From NCBI GenBank assembly GCA_029851415.1, contig CM056742.1:101352976-101416975 (forward strand): a DNA stretch of 64,000 nt. The letters are read 5' to 3'. This document shows positions 48,647-59,279 of this stretch, piece by piece. The notes beneath the pieces were generated by a model. That model had not been told where the DNA came from and made no database searches. It worked only from the letters and a program-made list of their open reading frames with translations. Position 1 is the first letter of the stretch. The number at the start of each line of letters is the position of its first letter. Made by a program: the position numbers and the translations under genes. This stretch comes from Eretmocerus hayati (taxonomy: Eukaryota; Arthropoda; Insecta; Hymenoptera; Aphelinidae).

Positions 48647-48900
48647 CACCACCCCTATTTCCATCCCCGACGTCGAAGTCGCACGGCTAGAAACGGGAAA
48701 AACTACGAGTGAACTACATTTACGGGAAGCCACGGGTGGTGAGCTTGCAGCTAAACGGGGTGGCACGGGTGCCACCCGTGCTCCGCCCGTTGAGCTTGCA
48801 TAGAGCACAAAAACCAGCAAAGGCAGCTTACGGGAACGCACGTATATTACCCGCTTTCCGTCTATTTTATACGGGTTCCCGTACGTGAGCGCTGCCCATA
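48647..48900. repeat. Non-periodic CCCGT-rich border of array B
   Basis: The 71-bp period stops at about 48,646, but CCCGT/ACGGG pentamers continue at high density in both orientations to about 48,880. A perfect 9-bp inverted repeat around GG (GGGTGGCACGGGTGCCACCC, 48,758-48,777) and a direct repeat TGAGCTTGCA (48,740-48,749 and 48,791-48,800) lie inside. A 138-codon minus-strand frame crossing this border (48,506-48,922) runs into satellite and is not considered a gene. Confidence 0.6.
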
Positions 48901-50369
48901 TCCACTTTCGTTTACAAATCATGCATAATTAATGGATTGAGAAATGTCAGTGGAGTAATCTTGTTGAGAAGTATACAATTGATTCATCCTCAAATGAATT
49001 TTGTAATTATGTGAGTGAATGAAGATAGTTAATGTGTGATTCTTGAATTGTGTGACCACCCTCACGTCTGATTCAGCTCTCGAAAAAATTAGAGGCCTAA
49101 ATTCCAGAACGTACCTAAATTTGAGTAGTTAGCCATCATATGGTTGATTACGCTTGTATTCTGATACTGAACGATGGAATGGCATGTTGTGGTGAAAAAT
49201 GATGTATGGACGTTCAAATTTTCTTCAGAAAAATGATAACTACAAATGCATGAGATTCTGTAACACTCAATTGTAGAAGTTGCCGAAATTTGAGTCTGCA
49301 ACACTTCATAAGCCATCTCTCTTGTGAGGCTTATCGTCTGCTAGACATTTGCCAATAGTGAGCAAACTTTACTCTCATTCGTCTGTTGGTTTATGTTTGA
49401 TTGACAGCATTGAGACAGTTTGTGATTGCAGTGAGTCGTGAATCTAAACAGATAAATTTTATAGCAAGAAGATATTGGCGATGATCAGAGATTAATCATA
49501 TGGTCTGATGATGACTATTATCACAGTTTACAGATCTTGTAATGTGTAAATTGTCTTAAAAAATGTCCTGTATATCATCAGCATTTATGTCACCTGAAAT
49601 TGTACATTTGAGGAGAAAATGAGGAGAATGGAGAAAAATGATAACTTGTGATCCGACATTTTGGTGAGATCCATGTTGATGAAGCTAAAATATCTTCGAA
49701 TCTCGGATCTGGACGAGACATAACGTTTTGGGTGAGGTAATCAATGTACCTACTTTCAAATTGCAACAGCTCTTCAACACAAAGAAAATTGAAATTTAGG
49801 ATTAGTGAATATTTGACTATGAAAGTTTATGATTACCTTCGTATTCTTCAATTTGATCTGTCATTGAGTGAAACTTTAAGAGAGGAAGCAAAACTGTAAG
49901 AGATTATGATGAGTTATGAGGTTAGAAGTTGTCAAAATTTGTTCAATATATAATTTAATCTGTTGACTCGTTGCCTTCTTATACTGAAGTAAGCTTAGAG
50001 TCTTTGCAAAAAATTATAAATTGAATATTATGGGTGAAATCTTTTTCGACTTAATTTGATTCATAATTCATGACTGCATTGGGTGAATTGATTGGAAATT
50101 TCATTGATATTCATTGCAGAGTTGTAAAATGTATTAAAGTAAAATTTAAGCTGATCATGAATGTGATGCTAAGCGAATCGCTATTTGATTAGACAAAATC
50201 TCGAGCAATTTTATAAACATTCGTCGAAACATTCTTAAATTATGCCGTAGTGAGAGAAAATTCCAAATTGAAGTGAGAAATATTTCTGGGATGAATATGA
50301 ATTGAAAAATGATTGTCAAAAGTAACAGGGCTTAGGGATTATGGAACGTGAGAGTTGAATCACGACTCA
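48901..50369. other. AT-rich region, nothing recognised
   Basis: No frame above about 75 codons, no inverted repeat or splice pattern that I could support. Confidence 0.5.
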
Positions 50370-51650
50370 GAATTTCGAAACGATCCAGAAATGGCGTTCG
50401 TCAGATTACAAGTAACATGAAACTAGAAATTAAAAAATTACATTTTTCGAAAAAGGAAACTATGATCGAAATTTCGTATTAACCAATCTCTCTAAAATGA
50501 ATTGAGATTTTTTTAAGTCGATCAAAGGAAGGTCTACATGTTGATGATTGGATGCTGAAGCGTTTGGACAAATATGGTTCAATAATAATTTTGAATGTAT
50601 GGTGATCAGTTCGTCTCGATATCCGGATTATAAGGAGTAAAAAGATGACACTAAATCGAGAAGGTGCACTGATACATTAAGCAGAAAACCTGGAATTTTT
50701 AGGGACATTGGTAGAAGGGTACAGGGGAGATAGTATGACAATGAGAAGAAAACATGGATACACACATACATATGGCCACAAACAAGGTTTAGTTTAAAAT
50801 CATTCACTGACTGTGCTGTGTATTGGGAAAAGGATGTATACGGGTACCATTAGATAGATCTCGGTGAGTGGAATAAGATAAATTAATGTTCATTTAGGTA
50901 GGAATTGAGATAGGGGGTCAAAAAAGGGGACTTCAAAATTTTTTCATGCAAAAATTTGAGAAAGAAGAGTAAAATTCATACGAAAAAGATTATTTGGATA
51001 AGCGAATAATCATCAAAAATGACTGAGCCCTCCGCCCGAGAAAGCTGAATAATGTGTCAAAATTTCAGAGAGATCCATGAAGGCGTTGACCAAATTTCGA
51101 GTGACATAGAACGTGAAATGAAAAAATTCAATTTGAAAAAATGAAAATTTTTATCAAAATTCCGTATTAACCAATCTAATTAGAACGATCAAGGAATACT
51201 TGGACAACAACAAGTGATCGTTTATATTGAGAATCGGGGATGTTAGAACATTTCGACCAACAGGGTCTGAAAATGGTGTTGAAATTTAGGCAATCAGTGA
51301 ACGTGGGAGAGAGCGTATTGAGAGTATGGAGCTGTCAATAGACTGGGCTCATCGCTGATCAATTCAGAACAAACCCTCGAAGTTTGAAGAAGATTGATCC
51401 AGGGGTTCAGGAGATATCGCGTGGCAAAGAGAAGAAAACATACAGACACACATACATACGGACATAAGCAAGGCGTGTTTGAAAATATTCCACAGAGAGC
51501 GTTGTATTCAAGATGGGGAAAGTATAGGGGTACCATTTTATAGATCTCGGCGAGAAGAATAAGATGGATTAACTCTCATTTGGCTATTGTTCCAATTAGG
51601 GGGTCAAAAATGGGAAATTCGGAAAAAATTTTCGCAAAAATTTCCGCACC
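50370..51650 (+). repeat. Two direct copies of a dispersed repeat
   Basis: Copies at about 50,370-50,960 and 51,055-51,650 share CGTATTAACCAATCT (50,475 and 51,163), an ACACACATACATA segment, GGTACCATT (50,843 and 51,539), TAGATCTCGG and AGGGGGTCAAAAA in the same order, at a shift of about 690 bp. They are non-coding and diverged, probably tails of one mobile-element family. Confidence 0.7.
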
Positions 51651-51699
51651 AATACAATACTTTCTCTTCGAGAAAGCAAAATAATTGTCGTTAGTTATG

Positions 51700-53040
51700 A
51701 GGCCGATACCGAGAAAAACGATCATTGAGTCTGAAGAATCGAATTTTATTAGAGGAATGTATAAACTCATGTGGTTTTGAGTCATACGAAGGGATTCTGT
51801 TTTCACATTCTTGAATCTCTATTTTATCATGAGAAAAATGACGGGAAAGACGTTGCAATGTACTGGAATATGTTAAGACCAAGGCCTGGAAGTACACGAA
51901 AGATCGAGCAGAGGAGTTTTCACAATGACGTGAAGATAAGCGCACAATTGTCAAGTTCTATGCGTCGTTGATTTGTAGAATCGAATTGAATACATATCAG
52001 AATAGTCAATTCCAACGCTCATCATACTGAGATACACGATATCGATATCGAAGAGCTCGAATATCGATCTTCCGTGTAGAAGTTAGAATATCGAAAACAT
52101 AAACAAACGAATTAACGAGTTGTTACTAAGCTTAGTATAGCAAACAGGAGAGAGTGGGGGAGGGGGGCACGTTGGTCTCGCTGATTCTCGCGAGCTTTCT
52201 ACAGACAGTACTTCTTGATATTAATAGCCCTAATCATGGGTTCGAGTGAAATATTGCCCAATGAATTTCATTACGAGGTAAACGTATTAAAATGTCTGCT
52301 CATGTTGCGCCGGGTCAGTATTTCGAGGTAAGGATTGTTCACCGGAATCAAGCATTCCACGAGTGCAAGAAGAAGCGTGTTTTATGCGAGATTCTGACTT
52401 CCTCACGATTTCCATCAGAATTCCCTGGTGAACTTCGATCTTCTAACTTTGTGATTTCTCATCACTTGATGGGATTCATTAGGCAATATTCCACTCGAAC
52501 ACATGATGAGGGGTTTCAATATCGACGAGTATTGTCTGTGAAAAGCTCGCAGAAATCAGCGAGACCAACGTGCCCCCCCCCCCCCACTCTCTCCTGTTTG
52601 CTATACTAAGCCTAGTATCAACTTGCAAATTCGTTTGTTTCTGTTTTTGATACGCTCACTTCTACACGGGGGATCGATATTTGAGATCTTCAATATCGAT
52701 ATTGTGTATCTCAGTATGATGAGCGTTGAAATTGACTATTCTGATATGTATTCAATTCAATTCTACAAATTAGTGACGCATAGAACTTGACAACTGTGCG
52801 CTTATCTCCACGTCATTGTGGAAAATCCTCTGCTCGATCATTCGTCTACTTTCAGGCCTTAGTCTGAACATGTTCCAGAACATTACCACTCTTTTCTCGT
52901 CGTTCTTTCTATGTTTAAATAGAGAATTAAGAATATGAAAACAGAATTCCTTCGGATGACTTAAACTGCACCAGTTTATGCACTTTTCTAATAAAATTCG
53001 ATTCTTCAGACTCAATAATCGTTTTTCTCGAAATCGGCTA
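51700..53040. mobile_element. 1.34-kb fold-back element
   Basis: Arms 51,700-52,265 and 52,468-53,040 are inverted copies. Anchors include GAGTCTGAAGAATCGAATTT near 51,727 with its complement near 52,995, and CTCTCTCCTGTTTGCTATAC near 52,588 with its complement near 52,135. The 200-bp loop contains the 52,273-52,433 segment that recurs elsewhere. No transposase and no certain target duplication were seen. Confidence 0.8.
52273..52433 (+). repeat. 161-bp duplicated segment, copy 1 (fold-back loop)
   Basis: Near-identical to 54,149-54,308. Both copies keep the same ATG-initiated frame (MSAHVAPGQYFEVRIVHRNQ...) open throughout; differences include one F-to-L change and silent changes. The frame leaves the shared region without a recognisable domain, so I do not call a gene. 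Confidence 0.75.
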
Positions 53041-53142
53041 CTCAGTAGTGTAGTAGGAGTGACTTATTCGACTCCGACGAGCCGTATCTGACAGAGGTAC
53101 TTATCACATACTCTTCAGGACTTCAAGTTGTATCTCAGAGAT

Positions 53143-53334
53143 GAGCTCTGTCAGGGGTGATAAGCGTGGTGCTTACCCTCCCCTCAAACCGCTCCAGCCA
53201 TGCTCAGAGCGCGCCGCGGCAAAGGTGAAGTCCCACCACTGGGTGAGGTCTCTCCGACTATCGTTTGCAGATCGGTTTACGAGAGGGGCTTGAGGGGAGG
53301 GTCAGCAATAGGCTTGTCACCCCTGAGCTCTGTC
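53143..53334. repeat. 190-bp inverted-repeat MITE-like element
   Basis: GAGCTCTGTCAGGGGTGATA...CTTACCCTCCCCTCAA on the left pairs with TTGAGGGGAGGGTCAGC...TGTCACCCCTGAGCTCTG on the right. The arms are about 50 bp with a GC-rich spacer. Confidence 0.65.
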
Positions 53335-54148
53335 TGTATCACAAATCTGATGGACTGAGAATCTTTGCATACAACTGAGATTAACCACAACGTTTCACAG
53401 CACATCGCGTTTGATGAGAATATTTCACACCCGGCTCCATCATTTTCTCATAAAATTATACACAGCTGTGTGTACTTCGTCCAAACAAATACTTTGTAAG
53501 AATTTTGTGTGTGAATCCTCACTCTGGTACTGGGTAATCCTAATGTTGAACCCTGTCAGAGCTCTATTTTATCGGAGGATCCATAGTCGTAGCTGTGAAA
53601 ACACCGTGATCGTACCGGGTCGGTTTTTATCCAGTCTCGAATACTGTTATTTCACAACGCAAAAGGTGGGTTTTGCATTGCACCGAACTGTGCTTTCTCC
53701 GTCGTGCTGAGCAAAACCCAAGTGATCTGTGAATCCGCCGCAGCACGGCGTGGCGTGGCAGTCGGCGTGAGAGAGAACGCTCGAAGATCCGCTGGAATCG
53801 GCTATCCCGCGTAACCCGCCATAACCCGCGTTGAAGCTCGCTGCTCCGAGTCGTCGACGTCATCTTCGTGGGGTGCACCTTACACCAAGATGCAGTTACT
53901 GTGGCTATAGACTGAAGGTCAATCCCCCAGAGCACGACATCGCAGGATCATCGACAGACGAGCGCATACTGGAGTTGCCGCCCGTCACATTTCGTCAAAG
54001 CCAGCCCGTACATTTGCTAAAGTCTCAGTCTTCGTGAGCTGTATATTCATACCCAGGTGGCTGGGCTGTATACCTGGTGCACCCCTGCGGTCTTGACGCC
54101 TCCTCTCAGAGCATCTACATCGCTGGTCCGTTCACCGGGCGATTAATA
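53335..54148. other. Unannotated, GC-rich from ~53,700
   Basis: 53,700-54,130 is distinctly GC-richer than the flanks. Frames of 68 codons (+, 53,831) and 102 codons (-, 53,627-53,935) overlap here, but neither is recognisable. No tRNA fold was found. Confidence 0.4.
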
Positions 54149-54308
54149 ACGAGGTAAACGTATTAAAATGTCTGCTCATGTTGCGCCGGGTCAGTATTTC
54201 GAGGTTAGGATTGTTCACCGGAATCAAGCATTGCATGAGTGCAAGAAGAAGCGTGTTTTATGCGAGATTCTGACTTCCTCACGATCTCTACCAGAATTCC
54301 CTGGTGAA
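54149..54308 (+). repeat. 160-bp duplicated segment, copy 2
   Basis: The partner of 52,273-52,433, displaced by 1,876 bp and without the fold-back arms. Its frame continues to a stop at 54,393-54,395 (75 codons in all). Confidence 0.75.
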
Positions 54309-55192
54309 CCTATTCCTCTTCGGGAGGATATGTTGATTTTAGACATCGTCTGCTCTGCTGAAATTGACACAGAGTGGTGCACCCTCGATGCTTGAATATT
54401 ATACATATTATGAGATAACTGATGCTTGATATATTCGACTGCGATTAGAACAATGGTTACTTCTTGAGATGTTTGGGATATTATGGCTATCTCAGCTTGT
54501 ACCGGCACACAGAGGAATGATTAGATTTGTGAATGGAATCTTGATTCAGCGCTGAGATCTCACACCAATATTTCAGCAATATCAAGTGATGTACCTGCAA
54601 GTTGTGGATTTAAAACTTTCTTCTCCAGAAGGATGAGGAGAACATGAAATATGATTCAAAAGCTTTCTGTGACAAAAAGAGGTGACAGAAAGACATGGAG
54701 TATATAGTAGCTCTGAGATCTCAAACAAAAACTTACAATGCTATTATTCCTCTGTAAGAAATTTTGGAAGTTCATCTGAGATCAAGATAGTACTTCAAAG
54801 GTAACTAATCTATAACATGCGACAGTTGCAGGAACACGAACTAGCTCGTCCTTCCAGTATGATGTATCGACGCCACATTCCTTTTCTGTAAAAGCTATTC
54901 ATTGATTATCCCGTAATGCTACGCCGAGCAAATCTCTTAAGATATGTTTGAAAGAAAATGAAGCTGTACAGTGCACTGAATCAAATTTTAATTCACTTTT
55001 ACTCACAAGGGGGGACCACGGGGTCCATGTCGCCAATCTCGCCCAAGGTTTTTTTACAATTTTGTACTATCGAGAAGATTAAGAGTCCACAATAACTCCG
55101 TCAAATGGGCCTCCTGTCCAAAGATACAGCCACTGAGATTAGCATTGCTCATAAACGCCCATGTTGAAAAGTGATATATATATATATATATA
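54309..55192. other. AT-rich region ending in a (TA)n run
   Basis: No gene is recognised. A TA microsatellite at 55,174-55,192 immediately precedes the Helitron-end-like sequence. Confidence 0.5.
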
Positions 55193-55194
55193 CA

Positions 55195-55240
55195 CTAGGG
55201 GGGGGCAAGCCCCCTGCTCGCTCCGCTCGCCAACCCCCGC
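55195..55240 (-). mobile_element. Helitron 3'-end-like hairpin and CTAG
   Basis: Read on the minus strand, a GGGGGC-TT-GCCCCC hairpin is followed by a few C and then CTAG, next to a T in the flank. Helitrons end in a short GC hairpin plus CTRR and insert between A and T. The orientation is opposite to the helicase remnant at 55,335, so they may be separate elements. Confidence 0.4.
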
Positions 55241-55334
55241 TACCCGTGATTATTGATTTGGAGAAGTGAAGAATCAATAATCCATCCATAGCAACAGAAG
55301 AAGTAATGAAAATCTAGTAAAAAATCATCAATTC

Positions 55335-56512
55335 CATTGATGGTCCTGGAGATTGTGGGGAAACTGCTTGTAAAGGTCTCTCATTTATGATTTTCTGTCC
55401 TAAAAAAGAAACTTCTGTCAATGGCGTGGACAGGTGTCGCGTCGACTTTTTCACCACAAGGTATGGCAAGTCATAGATACTTCAGACTACCCTTGGATCT
55501 AGAAAGTATTGGGAGCATTTTCTTGGAATCTGATGCTGATGACATGAAATTGAGGAAAGCAAGTGTTATCATCTGGGACGAAGCATCAATGATCACCAAA
55601 AAAGCTTCAGAGGTGGTCGATAGAACATCCCTTGACGTTTTTTTTCAATGACTCACCCTCTGGTCGAAAATTGGTGCTTCCAGGCGGGGCCTTTAGACAA
55701 ATCCTGCCAGTTTTGACCAATGGGAATAGACTTTCTATAATCCAGGAAACTATCACATCGTCAGCCTTATGGCCATTGTTTGATGTAATGAAGCTGACTA
55801 AAAATTTGAAATCTAAGAACACTGATTTTTCCAACATCCTTCTGGTGGAGACGAGGGTAGAATTGATGAAGTGGAAGTGAGACCTGAGCGGAAAAGTAAT
55901 GATCTACGTAGAACCATATTGGAAGACATTAAAGATATTTCTACGAATAGAGTTGTTTTGTCATCTCATGAAGGAAATATCATAAAATTGAACAAGAAAA
56001 TCTTGAAAATGTTCGATGGTCCTACATCCTCTTACTAAGCGTTGATTATGCGACTCACAAAGGTGCACATCAAACTGAGGAGCACACTCATCTGGAATAT
56101 TCACCCGAGTTCCTGAATGAAATTAGAGATGGTTTAACTCCATATAAACTTGATTTAAAAGTAAATGCTATTGTGATGTCGATTCGGAATCTGATGACTC
56201 GGAATCTGAGCGTGGCAGAGGATTTGTGTGATGGGATTTGATTGAAAATCAGAAAGTTGTAAAAGCATGATATTCAAGCGGAAGTTATAACTGGGGAGAA
56301 TATGGGGAGGATAGTTCTGATATCTAAGATAAGACTAACCAAGGGTGAGTCTTTCCTGCTGTTTGTAGTTCACAGGAAACAGTTTCCTGTGGTCTGGGTA
56401 TTCACAATGACGATTAATAAGTCCCAACGTCAACGTTTGGATAAGGTTGGTATTTATGTAAAACGGCCGCTTTTCTCCCATGGACAGCTTCACATTGCTC
56501 TCTTTCGGTGAA
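55335..56512 (+). pseudogene. Decayed PIF1-like (Helitron-type) helicase
   Basis: Helicase motifs appear in order across shifting frames. A degenerate Walker A reads GPGDCGET, where GPGGTGKT is expected, so the essential lysine is now glutamate. VAWTGVASTF is followed by a histidine-containing FRLPL segment. Walker B is IIWDEASM. GGAFRQILPV has A where the family has D. LTKNL, RVVLSSHEGNIIKLN, and a C-terminal TMTINKSQRQRLDKVGIYV...SHGQLHIALFR follow. Stops and frameshifts lie near 55,650, 55,880, 56,036 and 56,240. This layout is that of the helicase half of Helitron Rep-Hel proteins or a PIF1 relative. No Rep/HUH endonuclease was found upstream, so the remnant is 5'-truncated as well as inactivated. 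Confidence 0.8.
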
Positions 56513-57274
56513 GAGATCCGAAAAATTCGTTCATTGAAAATAGATATGATGGTTCAGAAGAGATCGAAAATGTTGTTGGGGATGGAGTACCTGATGTTTG
56601 ATATTTGTGTCATCTATAAATATGAAATTCAAATATATTCTTCTCAAATCTCGTTAAGATGAAGTGGAATCCGGAGTTGGGAGAGATAGTACAAGTATAT
56701 AAACTGAAGAAGCAGGTAATCTTGTGGTGTCTAAACGAGCAGTGGGAGAGAAAAAAGTTGTGAAAAATACGGGAAATGCTCAAAATAGTCAGAAGGATTT
56801 ACGGAAATCGAGTGTTTGGATGGAATGATAGCATTGCATGAAACAGAGAGTATTTTTTGAGAGCTCACAGCGAATGTGAGCAATTCCCGGACCCGAAAAG
56901 TTGAAGGGAATTGATATGTCGAATAACGATTATTCGAAGAATAGTCAGAATTGGAGATGAAACAACGTTAGTAATTCAGTTCACTGATATGAATCCCTAT
57001 GATTAGAGATGTTGATGAGATTGATATTACAGAAATATAGTTGGATATGTTGACGAAGTATTTCGCAAGTCTGAGTTCCAGAAAAAGGGCGATGACAGTG
57101 AACCGACAGCTTTCAAATTTCTGTTGAGTAATCAAGTATGGAGTACGATACAATGCAGTATTTCCAATGAAGATATGAGAGAATACATAAAAATATAAAA
57201 ATGAGTGAGGTTCGTGCACAATGGTTGACTTCAAACGAAATTGAGAACAATATTAGGAAATTAATTATCATATG
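56513..57274. other. Region between two helicase fragments
   Basis: AT-rich, no recognisable motif. It may be decayed element sequence. Confidence 0.4.
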
Positions 57275-57412
57275 AAATTGAGTATATGTGTATGAGTAAT
57301 GATGTATGGAGAACCATACTCAAAGACATAAATGGGAATACTTCTACGAATAGAGTTGTTCTGTCATCTCATAACGAGAATATTATCAAATTGAACGAGA
57401 AAATCGCAAAAC
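57275..57412 (+). pseudogene. Second PIF1-like helicase fragment
   Basis: The translation NRVVLSSHNENIIKLNEKI and its upstream SNDVWRTILKDI match the corresponding segment of the larger remnant at about 55,890-56,010. Nucleotide identity is high but with different substitutions, so it is a separate, shorter copy. Nothing else of the helicase is seen around it. Confidence 0.7.
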
Positions 57413-58117
57413 GTTGGGATATAGAACAAAATACAATATGATGATAGACCTTCGAAAAAAGGAACAATGAATGAGTTGAACTGGTGATGTTTCGACTATA
57501 TGACATGATTCTTACATAAGTCTTGTCGATTCTCCAGAGATAGAAGATTATCCGAAGGATCAATTCGTTCAAAGCAATGAGAAGAATGAAGATGAAATTT
57601 TGGGTGTGATTACGAATATACGTCACAAACTTGATGTTATTGTTGTAAAAGATGAAAACGGTCAAATTGAATCGTACGATCGTGGAGTGGAGTTAGAAGT
57701 CCGCGGTGACTTGCAAGAGAATGATCAATTTCCTGAAATCAGATGAAAGTGAAATGAATCGTTTCGAGATTGATTTTATTGAGTGGTCCTTACAGGTTCA
57801 ACGTACATGTGGAAGTGGAGGCTGTAGATAAAATGGAATTGTTAGGTGGTGGAAAGATGAGAATCGAGAAATTGACTTTAGAGAATGAAGTTCATGTTGT
57901 GGAAGAGTGTCCCGTCACCAATAATTTCGATTATTGATTTTTGATTCTCAGATATACTGTAAAATTTTTCTGATTCATACTTTCTTGGAAGGAATATACA
58001 TCTTCTCCGTAACGCAAGCTCACTTTGAATGTTTTAATAATTTAATAATCGAATGAGAAATGATGATGATGAGGAGGAGGTAATTTCTGGGAAGCTGCAA
58101 AGAAAAATTGAGGAGAC
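57413..58117. other. AT-rich region, nothing recognised
   Basis: Short frames only. No motif beyond the helicase fragment on its left. Confidence 0.45.
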
Positions 58118-58400
58118 TGCAGGGGCTCAGAAAAATTTAGGGGCCCTCGGAGGCCCTCGGAGGCTCTCAGGGGCCCTCGCAGGCCCTCAGGGGATCTCAG
58201 GGGAATCTCTCAGCTCCTAAGGTAAATATGGAACGTAATTTAGGTTAATTGGTCAGAGGCACTCGGGGCCCTCAGGGGCCGTCGGGGGCCCTCAAGGGAC
58301 CTCGAAAGACCTCAGAGGCCCTCAGGGGCCCTCCTGGGCATTCAAGGCAGTCAAGGAAATTCAGGGGAGTTCAAGGGAATTCAGGGGAATTCAGAGGAAT
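58118..58400 (+). repeat. GGGCCCTCAG-type minisatellite
   Basis: Degenerate units of about 9-11 bp, CTCAGGGGCCCT or CTCGGAGGCCCT, form two clusters (58,118-58,210 and 58,255-58,340) and then decay to TTCAGGGGAAT-like units. It ends about 50 bp before the LTR. Confidence 0.75.
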
Positions 58401-58456
58401 CTCATTCTTACTACTATATATTAGGAGGAGATATATAGATATACTGGTAGTGTGAC

Positions 58457-58478
58457 GGTTGAGAGGATATTCTCAACC
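58457..58478. repeat. 8-bp perfect hairpin at the LTR start
   Basis: GGTTGAGA and TCTCAACC pair around GGATAT, six bases inside the LTR terminus. It could serve as an integrase-proximal or RNA structure; the function is unknown. Confidence 0.6.
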
Positions 58479-59052
58479 ATCATTTCTCTCTCCTGTCTGA
58501 TCATCATGTATCATTTATAATTATAAGATCTTTTCAGCTGTAGCAGAACATCCGAGGAGAGAGTTGTAAGTAGTTTTGCGTTAGAGAGAGAGAGATAGCG
58601 CGAGTCATTGGTAGCTTCACCGCACCGTTCCCCTCGCGCACCCATCATCATCAATCAGCCGGCATTGCGCGCGCCATAAATCAGACTTCTTTCGCCCGCG
58701 CTTGAGAGCAGACGTCCCGCGTGTTAATTTACACCCGAAGTGTATAGTTTTTTGCGCCCTCGTCGTGCGTGTGTCACCAGCTTCCCGACACCTGGACGAG
58801 CTCTTTTGCGTGCTTTCGTGCGACTTCCTGGCCGTTGTTCTCGACGTGTCCTGCGGACGACATCGAGTCCAAATCATCCGGACGACCACGTTATTCGGAG
58901 CGGCCGATCAGCGAGCGTGCGATTGCCGCCTTTTCGACACCTGTAAGTGCTAGCCGATAATTATTCTCTCTCTCTTTGGGCTTCACCCTCAATTGCTCTC
59001 TCCGTGTTCGTGCGATTAAGTGCACTCAATGCACCATGTTCTTTTTAGAGTA

Positions 59053-59058
59053 AATAAA
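59053..59058 (+). terminator. LTR polyadenylation signal AATAAA
   Basis: The canonical hexamer lies about 200 bp before the LTR end, a plausible position for the R-U5 boundary. Confidence 0.5.
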
Positions 59059-59261
59059 TATGCCCATCTGGCTCCCGTTTAACTCTCGTGTGATCATTTT
59101 GGCGCTCGATTCCCCATCTCTCTCGCGCGCAAAGCAGTAGCAGCAGATCCAGCAGCATGCAGAGTTGCAGCACATATTTAATCTAATCAAATCTGCTGGG
59201 CATTGCACCTTGCCCAGCATGTGCGGCTAATTCCTAGGCAATTAACTAGCAGCCGTCACAT

Positions 59262-59279
59262 TGGCGCCCAGACAAAGTG
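59262..59279 (+). other. Primer-binding site
   Basis: TGGCGCCCAGACAAAGTG starts one base after the LTR. TGGCGCC-type starts are typical of tRNA-primed retroelements; the specific tRNA was not determined. Confidence 0.75.

Larger units (their letters stand above)
58451..59260 (+). repeat. 5' LTR (810 bp)
   Basis: It begins TGTGACGG and ends CCGTCACA, a perfect 8-bp inverted terminus with the canonical TG...CA, and is directly followed by a primer-binding site. A TATAATTATAAG stretch lies near 58,516 and AATAAA at 59,053-59,058. The 3' LTR is not in the window, so identity between LTRs cannot be checked. Confidence 0.88.

Noticed and set aside
48506..48922. 138-codon minus-strand frame running from unique DNA into satellite
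   Set aside because: Its C-terminal half is satellite-encoded and its N-terminal half is the CCCGT-rich border. Openness is expected from the composition.
53627..54037. Possible gene in the GC-rich patch (frames on both strands)
   Set aside because: Overlapping frames on opposite strands, none with a domain. GC-rich DNA has fewer stops by chance.
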